DNA of 64,000 nucleotides from Candidatus Kouleothrix ribensis (lineage in GTDB: Bacteria; Chloroflexota; Chloroflexia; Chloroflexales; Roseiflexaceae), in contig JADKGW010000001.1 of assembly GCA_016722075.1 (NCBI GenBank), positions 1,054,001 through 1,118,000 on the forward strand, written 5' to 3'. Below, in pieces: positions 27,201 through 34,845 of this stretch. The position numbers were made by a program, and so were the translations under genes. Numbering within the stretch: position 1 is the first letter of the stretch; the number at the start of each line of letters is the position of its first letter. The notes below the pieces were generated by a model, which was not told where the DNA came from, ran no database searches, and worked only from the letters and a program-made list of their open reading frames with translations.

Positions 27201-27370
27201 TGCTTGCGGCGGCGCAGGGCCAGCTCGCGCCGGGGCACCTGAGCTACACGCACGCAGTCGAGTTTGCGCCGCCTAGCGCCGGCCACTACCAGCTACTCGG
27301 CGCGGTCGTGCTTTCCGAGCACGAGATCGCCGGCGCGGCGGTTGGCCCCAAGCTCAGGGTGGTTCCGTAG
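24233..27370 (+). CDS. M36 (fungalysin-type) metallopeptidase with P domain and helix-hairpin-helix tail
   Basis: The 1045-residue protein starts at an ATG after AAGGAAAAAGCT. Residues 1-250 look like the FTP/PepSY-type propeptide of M36 enzymes; the catalytic zinc site is HEYMH (449-453) with the third ligand in GEGWGDY (Glu479). Residues about 655-770 are a P/Homo-B domain (DIAHTYIGDLQLTLVTPNGA), and about 783-845 a helix-hairpin-helix segment (FTRIRGIAATMERRLHAAGI), followed by about 180 residues of unrecognised beta-rich sequence. M36 enzymes are normally secreted, yet no signal peptide is visible here and the first residues are polar, so export would need another route. The P domain elsewhere aids folding or substrate contact. 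Confidence 0.87.
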   Translation: MARELDRRNPHLNNATPARQEALRALAGEARLPGDGRVSIAGFDAATGNPSGLRSADGRREQGNYVQRALEHVQQLSGARVLGLEAGQAPEYQPDPHVQTASSGAVAVHLQQLYKGIPIFQAGQAVRFTPDGRLQEALGSAVPIAQERSATPQIALQVAVQRAAAHVATPDADEYGAVDQFGEPLPVMPIDLSGFEPQVLASFANTPARLSTLAPGPFADPIKAQLIWFDLDGDLRLCWEVVLTLPNHSGQYRTLVDATTGAIQYCRQLIATIAARGNVYPRDGSGNRTMLDFPRQPGDYHIPIPGDLPNSFPEPWVAGSQTVGNCAYAHLGDSGPPSDGAPHNGVMAFDPADAYGDDQKVLNIFYLNCYMHDFFYMLGFREHDGNFQRDNFGRGGAASDRVDARAHSGAVWGTANMYTPADGSSPVMNMGLVTSTGRHTAFDSSVVFHEYMHGVTNRLVGGPQNVRALDGDQGLAMGEGWGDYIACTINDTTVVGAWVKNTPGGLRKYPYDSNFPDHFGMLGTGRYTEPHNNGEIWCAALMELNRQIGGALHDAQRGKHLGLQLVVDALKLSRANPSFLDMRDAIVSALEHMHTAGQLGAAEYTLVLRALWLAFATFGMGPRASSNGATLFGIVADMQPPADLPSPAPAGEIRAESQPGLAIPDNDPAGVADTITIAQAGALSQISVAVDIAHTYIGDLQLTLVTPNGARATLHDRAGGSTHDLVRSYTSANSPALAALAGAPTQGEWQLHVADLEAQDAGTLRSWSIAMHLAAAPIEQPGAFDDFTRIRGIAATMERRLHAAGIQTYAQLAAHTLPDLVAKLGLNGALARSAERNRWIEQARELASAAEPAEPAPNEAGAAIERQHYATFIVELLLGEESEVRRTRVKHVQEGEQGVWAGWEDGRLVSFFVEHAALRPAELKLPGELEIDVGEIDVMAIDEPGGRNTHLHAELGFRLAGLGARAAAKAGSNYLVHMLAYLIASGETVVLAAAQGQLAPGHLSYTHAVEFAPPSAGHYQLLGAVVLSEHEIAGAAVGPKLRVVP

Positions 27371-27377
27371 GCTCATA

Positions 27378-27440
27378 CATCCACAGGGTACGCGGGTGAC
27401 GCAGCTGGCCCGGTGCGCGTATCGGCGTACCCTGTGGATG
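27378..27440. terminator. Inverted repeat between convergent genes
   Basis: CATCCACAGGGTACGC (27378-27393) and GCGTACCCTGTGGATG (27425-27440) pair perfectly over 16 bases around a 31-base GC-rich loop, between the peptidase stop and the stop of the small minus-strand gene. There is no T-run, so a role as bidirectional terminator is likely but not certain. Confidence 0.5.
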
Positions 27441-27446
27441 GGCGTG

Positions 27447-27794
27447 CTACAGCGGCTGGTTCCACAGCTCGTCGAGCTGGGCCTGCTGAAACCAGCGCAA
27501 CCACGGCTGCAACGCCTCAGCCGACCAGTCGCCGCCGATGTCGGCCGTGTCGGCGCCAGGGTGGGATGCGTGGCGATACGTTTGTGGTGGCGCACCGGTC
27601 GGCATCCGCCCTGGCTGCCCAGCCCGGCCGGCCGAATGCAGCGCGGCAGGGTCGCCGGCCGCAATTACCTGCTTCTGATAGGCCGGCTGCCAGCGCAGCA
27701 GCAGATGCCGCCCGCAGGTTGGGCAGAGCCACTCTTCGGCGCCTGAGGCGTGCATGCGCGCCAGCCGTAGCTGATGGGGTTGCCGCTGTTCCAT
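27447..27794 (-). CDS. Small protein with a CPTC zinc-knuckle-like motif
   Basis: A 115-residue protein with WLCPTCGRHLLLRWQPAYQK at residues 23-42, a CxxC knuckle followed by a basic amphipathic stretch, then a disordered Pro/Gly region and a Trp-rich tail (LQPWLRWFQQAQLDELW). Only two Cys are present, so a complete zinc site would need His ligands or a dimer. GGGGGATCAGG precedes the ATG. It is 17 bases downstream of the GNAT gene on the same strand, a likely operon. Function unknown. Confidence 0.6.
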   Translation of the reverse strand: MEQRQPHQLRLARMHASGAEEWLCPTCGRHLLLRWQPAYQKQVIAAGDPAALHSAGRAGQPGRMPTGAPPQTYRHASHPGADTADIGGDWSAEALQPWLRWFQQAQLDELWNQPL

Positions 27795-27811
27795 GCCTGA
27801 TCCCCCACATG

Positions 27812-28333
27812 TTAAGAATCGGTAAATTGGCGCGCATTATAGCATAGATCGTCGCCTAGCGCCTTCACGAGCTGCACGCGATCCTGGCCGCGGCCGTCGT
27901 AATCGAGCGTGCAGGGCGTGCCGTTGCGCTGGCCGTTGGCATGCTCGATCGTGAAGCCCATGCGCGTGTGGAATGCGATCGAGGTGGTGTTGACTGGCGC
28001 GGTGACGCAGTGGACGCTGGTGCAGCCGCGCGTGTGTGCCGCCGCGAAGAAGCGCTCGTAGAGCATGCGGCCGAGCCCGCGCCGGCGGTGGGCCGGGTCG
28101 ATGCCGACGAAATGAATATACGCCTGGGTCGGGTCGGTCTGTGAGATGAAGCCGGCTAGAAAGGCGATCGGCGCGCCGCCCTGGCCGCCCTGATCGATCG
28201 CGAAGCTGGTGTCGCGAAAGTGTACGAAGAATAACTTCGGCAGCATGTCGGCCATCTGCCGGCCGCCCCACCAGTCGTTGATCACCGCAATGATCGGCGC
28301 GTAGTCGTGCGCTTCGAGGTGGCGTAGGTGCAT
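27812..28333 (-). CDS. GNAT-family N-acetyltransferase
   Basis: The 173-residue protein starts at MHLRHLEAHDY; the open frame continues upstream only through tandem repeats and is not coding. The GNAT core is complete: beta strand AYIHFVGIDPAHRRRGLGRM (about residues 90-109) with the acetyl-CoA loop RRRGLG, and a later STS-like TTSIAFHTRMGF (about 130-142) typical of motif B. Substrate unknown. The gene is followed closely by the small CPTC protein gene. Confidence 0.85.
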   Translation of the reverse strand: MHLRHLEAHDYAPIIAVINDWWGGRQMADMLPKLFFVHFRDTSFAIDQGGQGGAPIAFLAGFISQTDPTQAYIHFVGIDPAHRRRGLGRMLYERFFAAAHTRGCTSVHCVTAPVNTTSIAFHTRMGFTIEHANGQRNGTPCTLDYDGRGQDRVQLVKALGDDLCYNARQFTDS

Positions 28334-28351
28334 GGTCGGGCCTTTTTTTTG

Positions 28352-28510
28352 TTGCAGGTTGGCAGGTTGGCAGGTTGCAGGTTGGCAGGTTGGCAGGTTG
28401 CAGGTTGGCCGGGTTGCAGGTTGCAGGTTGACAGGTTGCAGGTTGACAGGTTGCAGGTTGACAGGTTGGTCGGGTGCAGGTTGGCCGGGTGCAGGCTGCT
28501 TCGGGTTGCT
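28352..28510. repeat. Heptamer-type tandem repeats (GTTGCAG / GTTGGCAG / GTTGACAG)
   Basis: About 20 units of GGTTGCA-type words of seven or eight bases, with GGTTGACA and GGTTGGCA variants, lie upstream of the GNAT start and downstream of the tsaC gene. The same words recur at 30470-30661. Translated frames give artificial Leu-Gln-Pro-Val-Asn or Gly-Trp-Gln-Val runs. A different minor motif, CTTCCAACTTTCCAACCTTC, closes the tract at about 28512-28531. Confidence 0.95.
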
Positions 28511-28540
28511 AACCTTCCAACTTTCCAACCTTCTAACCCA

Positions 28541-29605
28541 TTATTCCCCCACGTCGATCACGCGGCCCTCGGCGGCGCGCACCAGCCGATCCCAGATCGC
28601 CAGCCCCAGCCCGCTGCGCTCGACGCCGCGCGCCAGGATCAGCTCGACACCCTGCCGGTCGAGCTGGCGCATGCCCGCGAAGATTAGCCGCCCAATCTGG
28701 GCCAGGTCGGCGCGCGGGCCGAGCGGCACCACCTGCGCGCCGAGATCGGCCAACCGCGCGGCGTCTTCGTCGGGCGCGAGGATGCCCACGCGCCGGCCGG
28801 CCGCCTGCGCTGCCTGCGTGGCAGCGCGCATCCCCGCCAGCGCGTGCTCGGGCGCGCCGGCAAACAGCTGGAGCTCGGCGCGGGGCGAGTAGTGCTTCAG
28901 CAGCATGCCCGGCGATGCCGGCGCAGCATCCTGCACATCGACATAACGCTGCTCGAACGTCAGCTCGGGCATGAAATGCCGCAGCGCCTCGATCGGCACG
29001 CCGCCCGGCCGCAGCAGCTGGGGCTGCGGCTGGGTCAGGTCGAGCACAGTCGACTCGAGGCCGATCGGGGTGGGGCCGCCGTCGAGCAGCAGATCGATCC
29101 GACCGTCCAGGTCTTCGAGCACGTGGGTGGCCTGGGTTGGGCTGGGGCGGGTAAACATGTTCGCGCTAGGCGCGGCGATCGGCACGCCGGCTGCGGCGCA
29201 CAGGGCGCGCGCCACCGCGTGGGCCGGCATCCGCACGGCCAGGCTGGCACGCCCGGCCGACACACTCGCGGGCACGATCGGCTGGCGGCGCAGCACCAGC
29301 GTGAGCGGGCCGGGCCAGAATGCGGCTGCCAGCGTGCGCGCCAGCGCAGGCACGTCGGCCGCCACCTGGTCGAGCTGCTCGATCGTCGCAATATGCACGA
29401 TCAGCGGGTCGTTGGCGGGCCGGCCCTTGGCGTGAAAGATCCGCGCCACTGCGGCGGCATCGAGCGCGTTCGCACCCAGGCCGTAGACCGTCTCGGTTGG
29501 GAAGGCGACCAGACCGCCGCGCCGCAGTGTGGCCGCCGCCAGCGCGATCGTGTGCGGCGCTGGTGTGAGCGGATCGACCAGCATCGTTATGGTTGAAATC
29601 GGCAT
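28541..29605 (-). CDS. tsaC: L-threonylcarbamoyladenylate synthase (Sua5/YwlC type)
   Basis: A 354-residue enzyme that makes threonylcarbamoyl-AMP from Thr, bicarbonate and ATP for the t6A modification of ANN-decoding tRNAs. Residues 1-215 are the YrdC fold (AFPTETVYGLGANAL, KGRPANDPLIVHI, a later SAN in PIAAPSANMF), and the remaining part is the Sua5 extension (PGMLLKHYSPRAELQL), so it is the long Sua5 form. A TATAGT -10 (29618-29623, minus strand) lies so close to the ATG at 29605 that the message would have almost no leader; the ATG at 29584 is the alternative start. Divergent from the membrane protein gene. Confidence 0.93.
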   Translation of the reverse strand: MPISTITMLVDPLTPAPHTIALAAATLRRGGLVAFPTETVYGLGANALDAAAVARIFHAKGRPANDPLIVHIATIEQLDQVAADVPALARTLAAAFWPGPLTLVLRRQPIVPASVSAGRASLAVRMPAHAVARALCAAAGVPIAAPSANMFTRPSPTQATHVLEDLDGRIDLLLDGGPTPIGLESTVLDLTQPQPQLLRPGGVPIEALRHFMPELTFEQRYVDVQDAAPASPGMLLKHYSPRAELQLFAGAPEHALAGMRAATQAAQAAGRRVGILAPDEDAARLADLGAQVVPLGPRADLAQIGRLIFAGMRQLDRQGVELILARGVERSGLGLAIWDRLVRAAEGRVIDVGE

Positions 29606-29683
29606 ACCCACCCCGGCACTATACCACAACTGCCAGGCACTGCCAACGCGTGTGCGCCGTTCCGCCATGGTGGCGAGCAGTGC

Positions 29684-29689
29684 TATAAT
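29684..29689 (+). promoter_or_regulatory. -10 element of the membrane protein gene
   Basis: TATAAT lies 46 bases before the ATG at 29735, inside the intergenic region shared with the divergent tsaC gene. No good -35 is seen at 16-18 bases. Confidence 0.5.
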
Positions 29690-29734
29690 CGGGCGATGTT
29701 GTGTGGCAGTGGTGAAGCGCGCAAGGAGGGTACT

Positions 29735-30469
29735 ATGGTTGAGCGGCAGTTGGCGGCCGAGGCGCGGGAGCAGGCGGGCGCACACGAATCGAGCGCAACG
29801 CTCAAGCCCAACACCGATCTGGAAAACCTGGCAACCGGGGTCGAGCTGACGCTTGCCAGCGTGCTACAAGGCGCGGCGCTCTCGCTGCTGATCCCCAAAA
29901 CCGTCGAGCTATTGGCCAGTGGCACCTACGCCAAGCTCCCCTATATTCCAGCCAGCCTTCTGCTGATCTTTATTGTGTGGGTTGCGTTCATCAGCCACGC
30001 GCTGTCGTTCATCACCTGGCCGTTCGACCCGCTGCACAACTTTCTGTATTTCCTGGTGGCCGGCAGCGAGGCGGTGCTGGCCGCGCTGCTCGACCGGCCG
30101 TCGCAGTGGTTTCTGGCGCTGATCGGCTTTGCGCTGATCATGGGCTTCAACCTGTGGTACAACCAGCAGCTGCTGCTGCGGCAGCTCGGGCGCTATCATG
30201 GGCCGGCCGGGCAGGCGCTGTATGGCCACACCATGCGCGAGCAGCGCACCAACCTGGCATTTATGGCCGGTTACCTGGCGGTTGGCCTGCTGGGCTTTGT
30301 GTCGCTGTCGCTGCGGCCCACCCTGGGTTTGCCGCAAGAGGCCGGCTGGGTCGCGACGGGGTTTGGCGCGCTGCTGCTGCCGCTGGCGCATGTGCTGTGG
30401 CAGGCGCGTACGGTGCCGGTGCGCGCGCGGCTGATCGAGCGGGCGCGTGCCGAGCATGTGACAACATGA
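29735..30469 (+). CDS. Unknown integral membrane protein
   Basis: The 244-residue protein starts at the ATG preceded by AAGGAGGG. After a soluble N-terminal stretch of about 40 residues it has five hydrophobic segments (for example IPASLLLIFIVWVAFISHAL, then QWFLALIGFALIMGFNLWY and a C-terminal TGFGALLLPLAHVLW). Charged residues between segments follow the positive-inside rule. No family motif was recognised. The repeat tract begins directly after the stop codon. Confidence 0.8.
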   Translation: MVERQLAAEAREQAGAHESSATLKPNTDLENLATGVELTLASVLQGAALSLLIPKTVELLASGTYAKLPYIPASLLLIFIVWVAFISHALSFITWPFDPLHNFLYFLVAGSEAVLAALLDRPSQWFLALIGFALIMGFNLWYNQQLLLRQLGRYHGPAGQALYGHTMREQRTNLAFMAGYLAVGLLGFVSLSLRPTLGLPQEAGWVATGFGALLLPLAHVLWQARTVPVRARLIERARAEHVTT

Positions 30470-30470
30470 G

Positions 30471-30661
30471 GCAGGTTGCAGGTTGACCGGTTGCAGGTTG
30501 CAGGTTGCAGGTTGCAGGTTGCAGGTTGACCGGTTGCAGGTTGCAGGTTGACCGGTTGGCAGGTTGCAGGTTGGCAGGTTGACCGGTTGCAGGTTGGCAG
30601 GTTGGCAGGTTGCAGGTTGGCAGGTTGCAGGTTGGCAGGTTGCAGGTTGGCAGGTTGCAGG
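30471..30661. repeat. Heptamer-type tandem repeats (GTTGCAG / GTTGACCG / GTTGGCAG)
   Basis: About 26 units of GCAGGTT-type words with GACCGGTT and GGCAGGTT variants fill the space between the membrane protein gene and the WYL regulator gene. The words are the same as at 28352-28510, in the same orientation. The regulator's start at 30711 lies beyond the tract, so frames running through it are artificial. Confidence 0.95.
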
Positions 30662-30710
30662 CGGCAGCGATAGTGCCGTCTGTTGTTTGCCGTCTAGAAA
30701 GCGGTGCTCG

Positions 30711-31667
30711 ATGTATCACCCGACCACGCGCGTGCTGACCGTGCTCGAGCTGCTGCAGTCGCACGGGCGCATGAGCGGCCCCGAGCTGGCGGAGCGCCTG
30801 GAGGTGAACATCCGCACCATCCGGCACTATGTCACGCTGCTGCAAGACATCGGCATCCCGGTCGAGGCCGAGCGTGGGCGCGGCGGGGCCTACCGGCTGC
30901 GGCCGGGCTTCAAGCTGCCGCCGCTGCTGTTTACCGAAGACGAGGCGGTGGCGCTGACGCTTGGGCTGCTGGCGACGCGCCGCATGGGCCTGACGGCCGC
31001 CGCGCTGGCCAGCGAAGGCGCGCTGGCGAAGGTCGAGCGGGTATTGCCCGAGGAGGTGCGTGCGCGGGTGCAGGCGCTCCAGCAGACGCTGCAGATCGAG
31101 CTGCCCATGCGCGACGGCGCGCCCGACAGCGCGCTGGTGGTGACGCTCAGCACGGCGGTGCAACAGCAGCGGCGCATCCGCTTCAGCTACCAGTCGTGGC
31201 GGGGCGAGGCAACCGAGCGCGCGATCGACCCATACGGCGTGGTGTATTGTGCTGGGCGCTGGTACACGGCCGGCTTCTGCCACCTGCGCAACGATCTGCG
31301 TGCATTCCGGCTCGACCGTATGCGCGCGGCGGGGCTGCTTGACACACCGTTCGTGCGCCCGGCCGGCTTCGATTGCCTGGCGTTCGTGATGCGCTCGCTG
31401 GCCAACACCCCGGCGACCTGGCCAGTCGAAGTGCTACTGCATACCGATCTCGACACCGCGCGCCGGCTGGTGCCTGCCGATCTGGCCACGCTCGAGCCGG
31501 TGCCTGCTGGCGTGCTGCTGCGCTGCCAGGTGCAGCAGCTCGACTGGCTCGCGCGCTTTCTTGTGGGGCTGGGCTGCGCGCTGGTGGTGCGGCATCCGCC
31601 CGAGCTGCGCGCCGAGCTGCACACGCTGGCCGCGCGCGCGGCCGCGCTGGCCGATGCAGAAGAGTAG
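30711..31667 (+). CDS. HTH-WYL transcriptional regulator (YafY type)
   Basis: The 318-residue protein has an N-terminal DeoR/HTH-11 winged helix (residues about 5-60; SGPELAERLEVNIRTIRHYV), a central helical part and a WYL domain (about 140-240; RIRFSYQSWRGEATERAIDP, GRWYTAGFCHLRNDLRAFRL) plus a C-terminal WCX region. WYL domains bind small ligands or nucleic acid and are common in DNA-damage and defence regulators. The start is the ATG after the repeat tract. No operon partner follows: the next gene is convergent. Confidence 0.9.
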   Translation: MYHPTTRVLTVLELLQSHGRMSGPELAERLEVNIRTIRHYVTLLQDIGIPVEAERGRGGAYRLRPGFKLPPLLFTEDEAVALTLGLLATRRMGLTAAALASEGALAKVERVLPEEVRARVQALQQTLQIELPMRDGAPDSALVVTLSTAVQQQRRIRFSYQSWRGEATERAIDPYGVVYCAGRWYTAGFCHLRNDLRAFRLDRMRAAGLLDTPFVRPAGFDCLAFVMRSLANTPATWPVEVLLHTDLDTARRLVPADLATLEPVPAGVLLRCQVQQLDWLARFLVGLGCALVVRHPPELRAELHTLAARAAALADAEE

Positions 31668-31717
31668 GTGCGCGTAGGCCGCCAGCGCGCCCTGAGCCGC
31701 CCCCCAGCTACGCGCTA

Positions 31718-33073
31718 CTAAGCGCCAGCCTGCGTCACGCTATCGATCGCGCCGCCAATCGCCTCGACGATCTGGTCGATCTGGGCCGTGCTGGTCACTA
31801 ACGGCGGCGCCAGGCAGATCGCATCGAGCACCACCCGTGTGAACAGGCCGCGCTCGAACATGGCATCGACCAGCCGCTGCGTCATGCCGGCGGCGGGTGG
31901 GAACAGCTGCTTGGTGGCTTTGTCGGCCACTACCTCGACTGCCGCAATCATGCCGATGCCGCGCACATCGCCCACGTGCGGGTGGGCGGCCAGCGTGCCC
32001 AGGCGCTGCTGGAAATACGCCCCGACCTCGGCAGCGCGCTGCACCAGGCCTTCACGCTCGATGATCTCGATATTCTTCAGCGCCACTGCTGCGCATGTCG
32101 GGTGGCCCGAGTAGGTGAATGCGTGCATCCAGCGCTTCTCGGGCGGCACGCCGTTGATCACATCGCGGATCGTGTCGGACACGCCGATGCCGCCGAGCGG
32201 AATGTAGCCGCTGGTAATGCCCTTGGCGAACTGCAGAATATCTGGCTCGATGCCATAGCGCTCGAGGCCGAACCAGCTGCCGGTGCGGCCAAAGCCGGTG
32301 ATCACTTCATCGGCGATCAGCAGCACATCGTACTGCGTGCAAATCGCGCGCACGCGCGCGAAGTAATCATCTTGCGGCACGATCACGCCGCCGGCACCCT
32401 GCACCGGCTCGGCGATGAACGCGGCCACGGTGTCGGGGCCTTCGCGCAGAATCGCTTCTTCCAGCAAATTGGCCGCCGCCACGCCGTCGCTGACGCCCGG
32501 GGTTTTGTTCACGAAGCGGTAGGGGTAGGGCGACTCGATGTGGATGAAGCCGGGCACACGCGGCTCGAACATGGGCCAGAAGGTGGCCAGGCCGGTCGCG
32601 CTCATGGCCGCCAGTGTCACGCCGTGGTAGCCGCGCATCCGCGCGATCACCTTGGTTTTGTCGGGCTTGCCGAGCGCCTTCCAGTAGAACCGCGCGGTCT
32701 TGAACGAACTCTCGCTGGCCTCGGCGCCGCCGCTGGTGAAGAAGAATGTGTTGATCGATGGGTAGGCCAGCGCGCTCAGCTGCTCGGCCAGCGCAATCGC
32801 GGGCAGGTTGGTCGAGCCGGCGTACGATGAGTTGTACGCCAGGGTACACATCTGCTCGAAGGCCGCCTGGGCCAGCTCGCGCCGGCCGTGGCCAACATGC
32901 ACGTTCCACAGGCCGCTCAGGCCGTCGATATACTCGTGGCCGGCGGCATCGTACACCAGCGCGCCCTGGCCCGAGACCCAGATCTTGGGCGCTAGGTGGG
33001 CGCTGGGGTGGTGCAGTGGGTGCAGCAGGTGGGCCTGGTCGGCCTGGGTGCGCTCGTCGATCGTCGTGGTCAT
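31718..33073 (-). CDS. Class III (omega-amino acid type) PLP aminotransferase
   Basis: The 451-residue enzyme has the class III layout: HVGHGRRELAQAAFEQM near the N terminus, the PLP-binding region TSGGAEASESSFKTARFYWK, the ADEVITGFGRTG segment whose Asp contacts the pyridine nitrogen, and the Schiff-base Lys in ILQFAKGITSGYIPLGGIGV. The length is usual for the beta-alanine/taurine/omega-amino acid:pyruvate group. The amino donor cannot be told from sequence. It is transcribed alone, away from the IS66-family element, which inserted 180 bases upstream of its start. Confidence 0.9.
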   Translation of the reverse strand: MTTTIDERTQADQAHLLHPLHHPSAHLAPKIWVSGQGALVYDAAGHEYIDGLSGLWNVHVGHGRRELAQAAFEQMCTLAYNSSYAGSTNLPAIALAEQLSALAYPSINTFFFTSGGAEASESSFKTARFYWKALGKPDKTKVIARMRGYHGVTLAAMSATGLATFWPMFEPRVPGFIHIESPYPYRFVNKTPGVSDGVAAANLLEEAILREGPDTVAAFIAEPVQGAGGVIVPQDDYFARVRAICTQYDVLLIADEVITGFGRTGSWFGLERYGIEPDILQFAKGITSGYIPLGGIGVSDTIRDVINGVPPEKRWMHAFTYSGHPTCAAVALKNIEIIEREGLVQRAAEVGAYFQQRLGTLAAHPHVGDVRGIGMIAAVEVVADKATKQLFPPAAGMTQRLVDAMFERGLFTRVVLDAICLAPPLVTSTAQIDQIVEAIGGAIDSVTQAGA

Positions 33074-33253
33074 GCATGCCTCTTCTATGCTCTTCTTGCC
33101 GGGCTACCGAAACAGGATCGCCGTGGTTGCCTGGGTATCATACCACTGTTCTCGCTGAATGCCAGAACGCTGGCCGCGTATGGGTTTGTGGCGCCGAGCG
33201 CGGGGGCTGCTCGCTTTGCAAGCCCAGCCCCAGCGGGATGGATTGTCATTGCC

Positions 33254-33261
33254 AGCCCACT
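33254..33261. repeat. Left 8-bp target duplication of the IS66-family element
   Basis: AGCCCACT directly precedes the element and is repeated exactly at 34728-34735. Confidence 0.93.
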
Positions 33262-34727
33262 GTAAGTGTTCACAGTTATCCTGGTCCGAAACTGTAGTAT
33301 ACTTTGCGTATGACGCTCCTTGAGGAACATACACGCTTGCAAGCTGACCATGCCCAGCTGCAGACCGAGCATGCCGAACTCCGCGCCTTGGTCGTGCAAC
33401 TGCACGCGCAGTTGGCTGCTGCGCAGCAGCGCATTGCTGAATTGGAGCAGCAGCACACTGACCCGCCGCCCTTTGTCAAGTCCAATCGTCCCAAATCCGC
33501 TGAACCCAAACCAAAGCGCAAGAAGCGTGCGCCACACCACAATCACGGTCGTAAGCGTATGACACCTACCCGTAGCGTTGCGCATGCGCTCGAACGCTGC
33601 CCCGACTGTGCCTATCGCTTGCAGGGCCACAGCCTCGATTATGCACGTGAGGTACTGGAACTGCCCGAACCGCAGCCCATCGAGGTCATTGAGCACCGCA
33701 TCATCAAACGCTTCTGTCCGCACTGCAAACGCTGGCACAGCCCCAAGCTCGACCTGGACGGCGTGGTGCTCGGTCAGGGGCGCATCGGCGTGCGGATCGC
33801 CAGCTTGATTGCCTATCTGCGCACCACCTTGCGCTTGCCCATTCGGCGTATTCAGGCCTATTTGAGCAGCCTGCACCAGTTGCACCTCAGCACGGGTGAA
33901 ATTGTCGAACTCCTGCATCAGCTCCGTCGCACGCTCCAAGACGAGCTGACCCAGCTCAAGCAGGCGGCGCGGGCGAGCCCGATCCTGCACGGCGATGAAA
34001 CCAGCTGGCGTGAGAATGGGCAAAACGGCTATATCTGGGCCTTCTCGACGCCAGGCGACGACGCCATCCGTTATTATGAATATGACCACAGCCGCTCCCA
34101 AGTGGTGCTCAAGCGCATCTTGGATGGCAAGTTTCACGGGCACTTGGTGAGTGACTTTTATGGTGGCTACAACGCGTATGCGGGCAAGCATCAACGCTGC
34201 TGGACGCACCTGCTGCGTGATCTGCACGCACTCAAAGCGGCGCATCCGCAGGACACGGACGTGCTGGCATGGGCGCAGTCGGTGCGGGCGCTCTATGATC
34301 AGGCGCACACGTGGCTGGACAACCACCCGGAGCCGAGTCAGGCGGAGCGCGAGTGTGCGTATGTGGCGTTAACCAGTGGCAGCCATCAACTCGGGCTCCA
34401 GTACGCTAGAGCGTCCACGCATGCGTGCGGTGCGCTCGCCAAGCGGTTGCTGCGGCACGAAGATGAGCTGTTCCAGTTCGTGCTCATTGCGGGCTTGAGT
34501 GCGAGCAATAATCTGGCCGAACGCTCCATCCGTCCGCTGGTGGTTTGCCGCAAGATCAGTGGTGGCTCGCGCAGCAAGGAAGGAACCAAGACGCGCATGG
34601 GGCTTGCCAGTTTATTTGAGACCTGGCAGGCGCGCAAGCTCAACCCCTTCGATGAGTGCCTCAAACGGCTCAAGGAATTGGCGTCCGCTCCTCGCGAAAC
34701 TCCTTTACCCCAAATCTGAACAGTTAC
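33262..34727 (+). mobile_element. Intact IS66-family element (single-ORF, ISBst12-like), 1466 bp
   Basis: The ends begin GTAAGTGTTCA on the left and, reversed, GTAACTGTTCA on the right; GTAA ends are usual for IS66. The element is flanked by an exact 8-bp duplication, AGCCCACT, the size known for this family, which proves insertion as a unit and suggests it is recent. It carries only the large transposase gene and none of the small accessory genes of classical IS66, as in the ISBst12 subgroup. It separates the aminotransferase gene from the RecA-like ATPase gene. Confidence 0.95.
33310..34719 (+). CDS. IS66-family transposase (TnpC)
   Basis: The 469-residue protein has an N-terminal leucine-zipper-like coiled coil (residues 1-45), a basic segment, a zinc-finger region (RCPDCAYRLQGH, later RFCPHCKRWH) and the DDE domain: LHGDETSW, LVSDFYGGYNAYAG and NNLAERSIRPLVVCRKI carry the three acidic residues. 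The C-terminal IS66 tail is complete. The frame is uninterrupted, so the enzyme is probably active. Confidence 0.95.
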   Translation: MTLLEEHTRLQADHAQLQTEHAELRALVVQLHAQLAAAQQRIAELEQQHTDPPPFVKSNRPKSAEPKPKRKKRAPHHNHGRKRMTPTRSVAHALERCPDCAYRLQGHSLDYAREVLELPEPQPIEVIEHRIIKRFCPHCKRWHSPKLDLDGVVLGQGRIGVRIASLIAYLRTTLRLPIRRIQAYLSSLHQLHLSTGEIVELLHQLRRTLQDELTQLKQAARASPILHGDETSWRENGQNGYIWAFSTPGDDAIRYYEYDHSRSQVVLKRILDGKFHGHLVSDFYGGYNAYAGKHQRCWTHLLRDLHALKAAHPQDTDVLAWAQSVRALYDQAHTWLDNHPEPSQAERECAYVALTSGSHQLGLQYARASTHACGALAKRLLRHEDELFQFVLIAGLSASNNLAERSIRPLVVCRKISGGSRSKEGTKTRMGLASLFETWQARKLNPFDECLKRLKELASAPRETPLPQI

Positions 34728-34735
34728 AGCCCACT
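34728..34735. repeat. Right 8-bp target duplication of the IS66-family element
   Basis: AGCCCACT follows the right end of the element and equals 33254-33261. Confidence 0.93.
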
Positions 34736-34741
34736 AAATAC

Positions 34742-34770
34742 TTTACAATTACGAACATATGTGCTAAACT
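34742..34770 (+). promoter_or_regulatory. Sigma-70 promoter of the RecA-like ATPase gene
   Basis: TTTACA (34742-34747), a 17-base spacer and TAAACT (34765-34770) lie just outside the IS target duplication, 76 bases before the ATG. The insertion therefore left this promoter intact. Confidence 0.65.
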
Positions 34771-34845
34771 ACTGCCAACAGGTAGAGCGTCGTACGTATA
34801 GACACGAGTAGATGACCGGGCGTGGTCGTCGCCAAGGAGGGGTGT

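Noticed and set aside
28334..28528. N-terminal extension of the GNAT protein rich in LQPVN
   Set aside because: It is a translation of the tandem repeats; the ATG at 28333 gives a complete GNAT fold.
30564..30710. N-terminal extension of the WYL regulator rich in GWQVA
   Set aside because: Same reason: repeat translation before the natural ATG at 30711.
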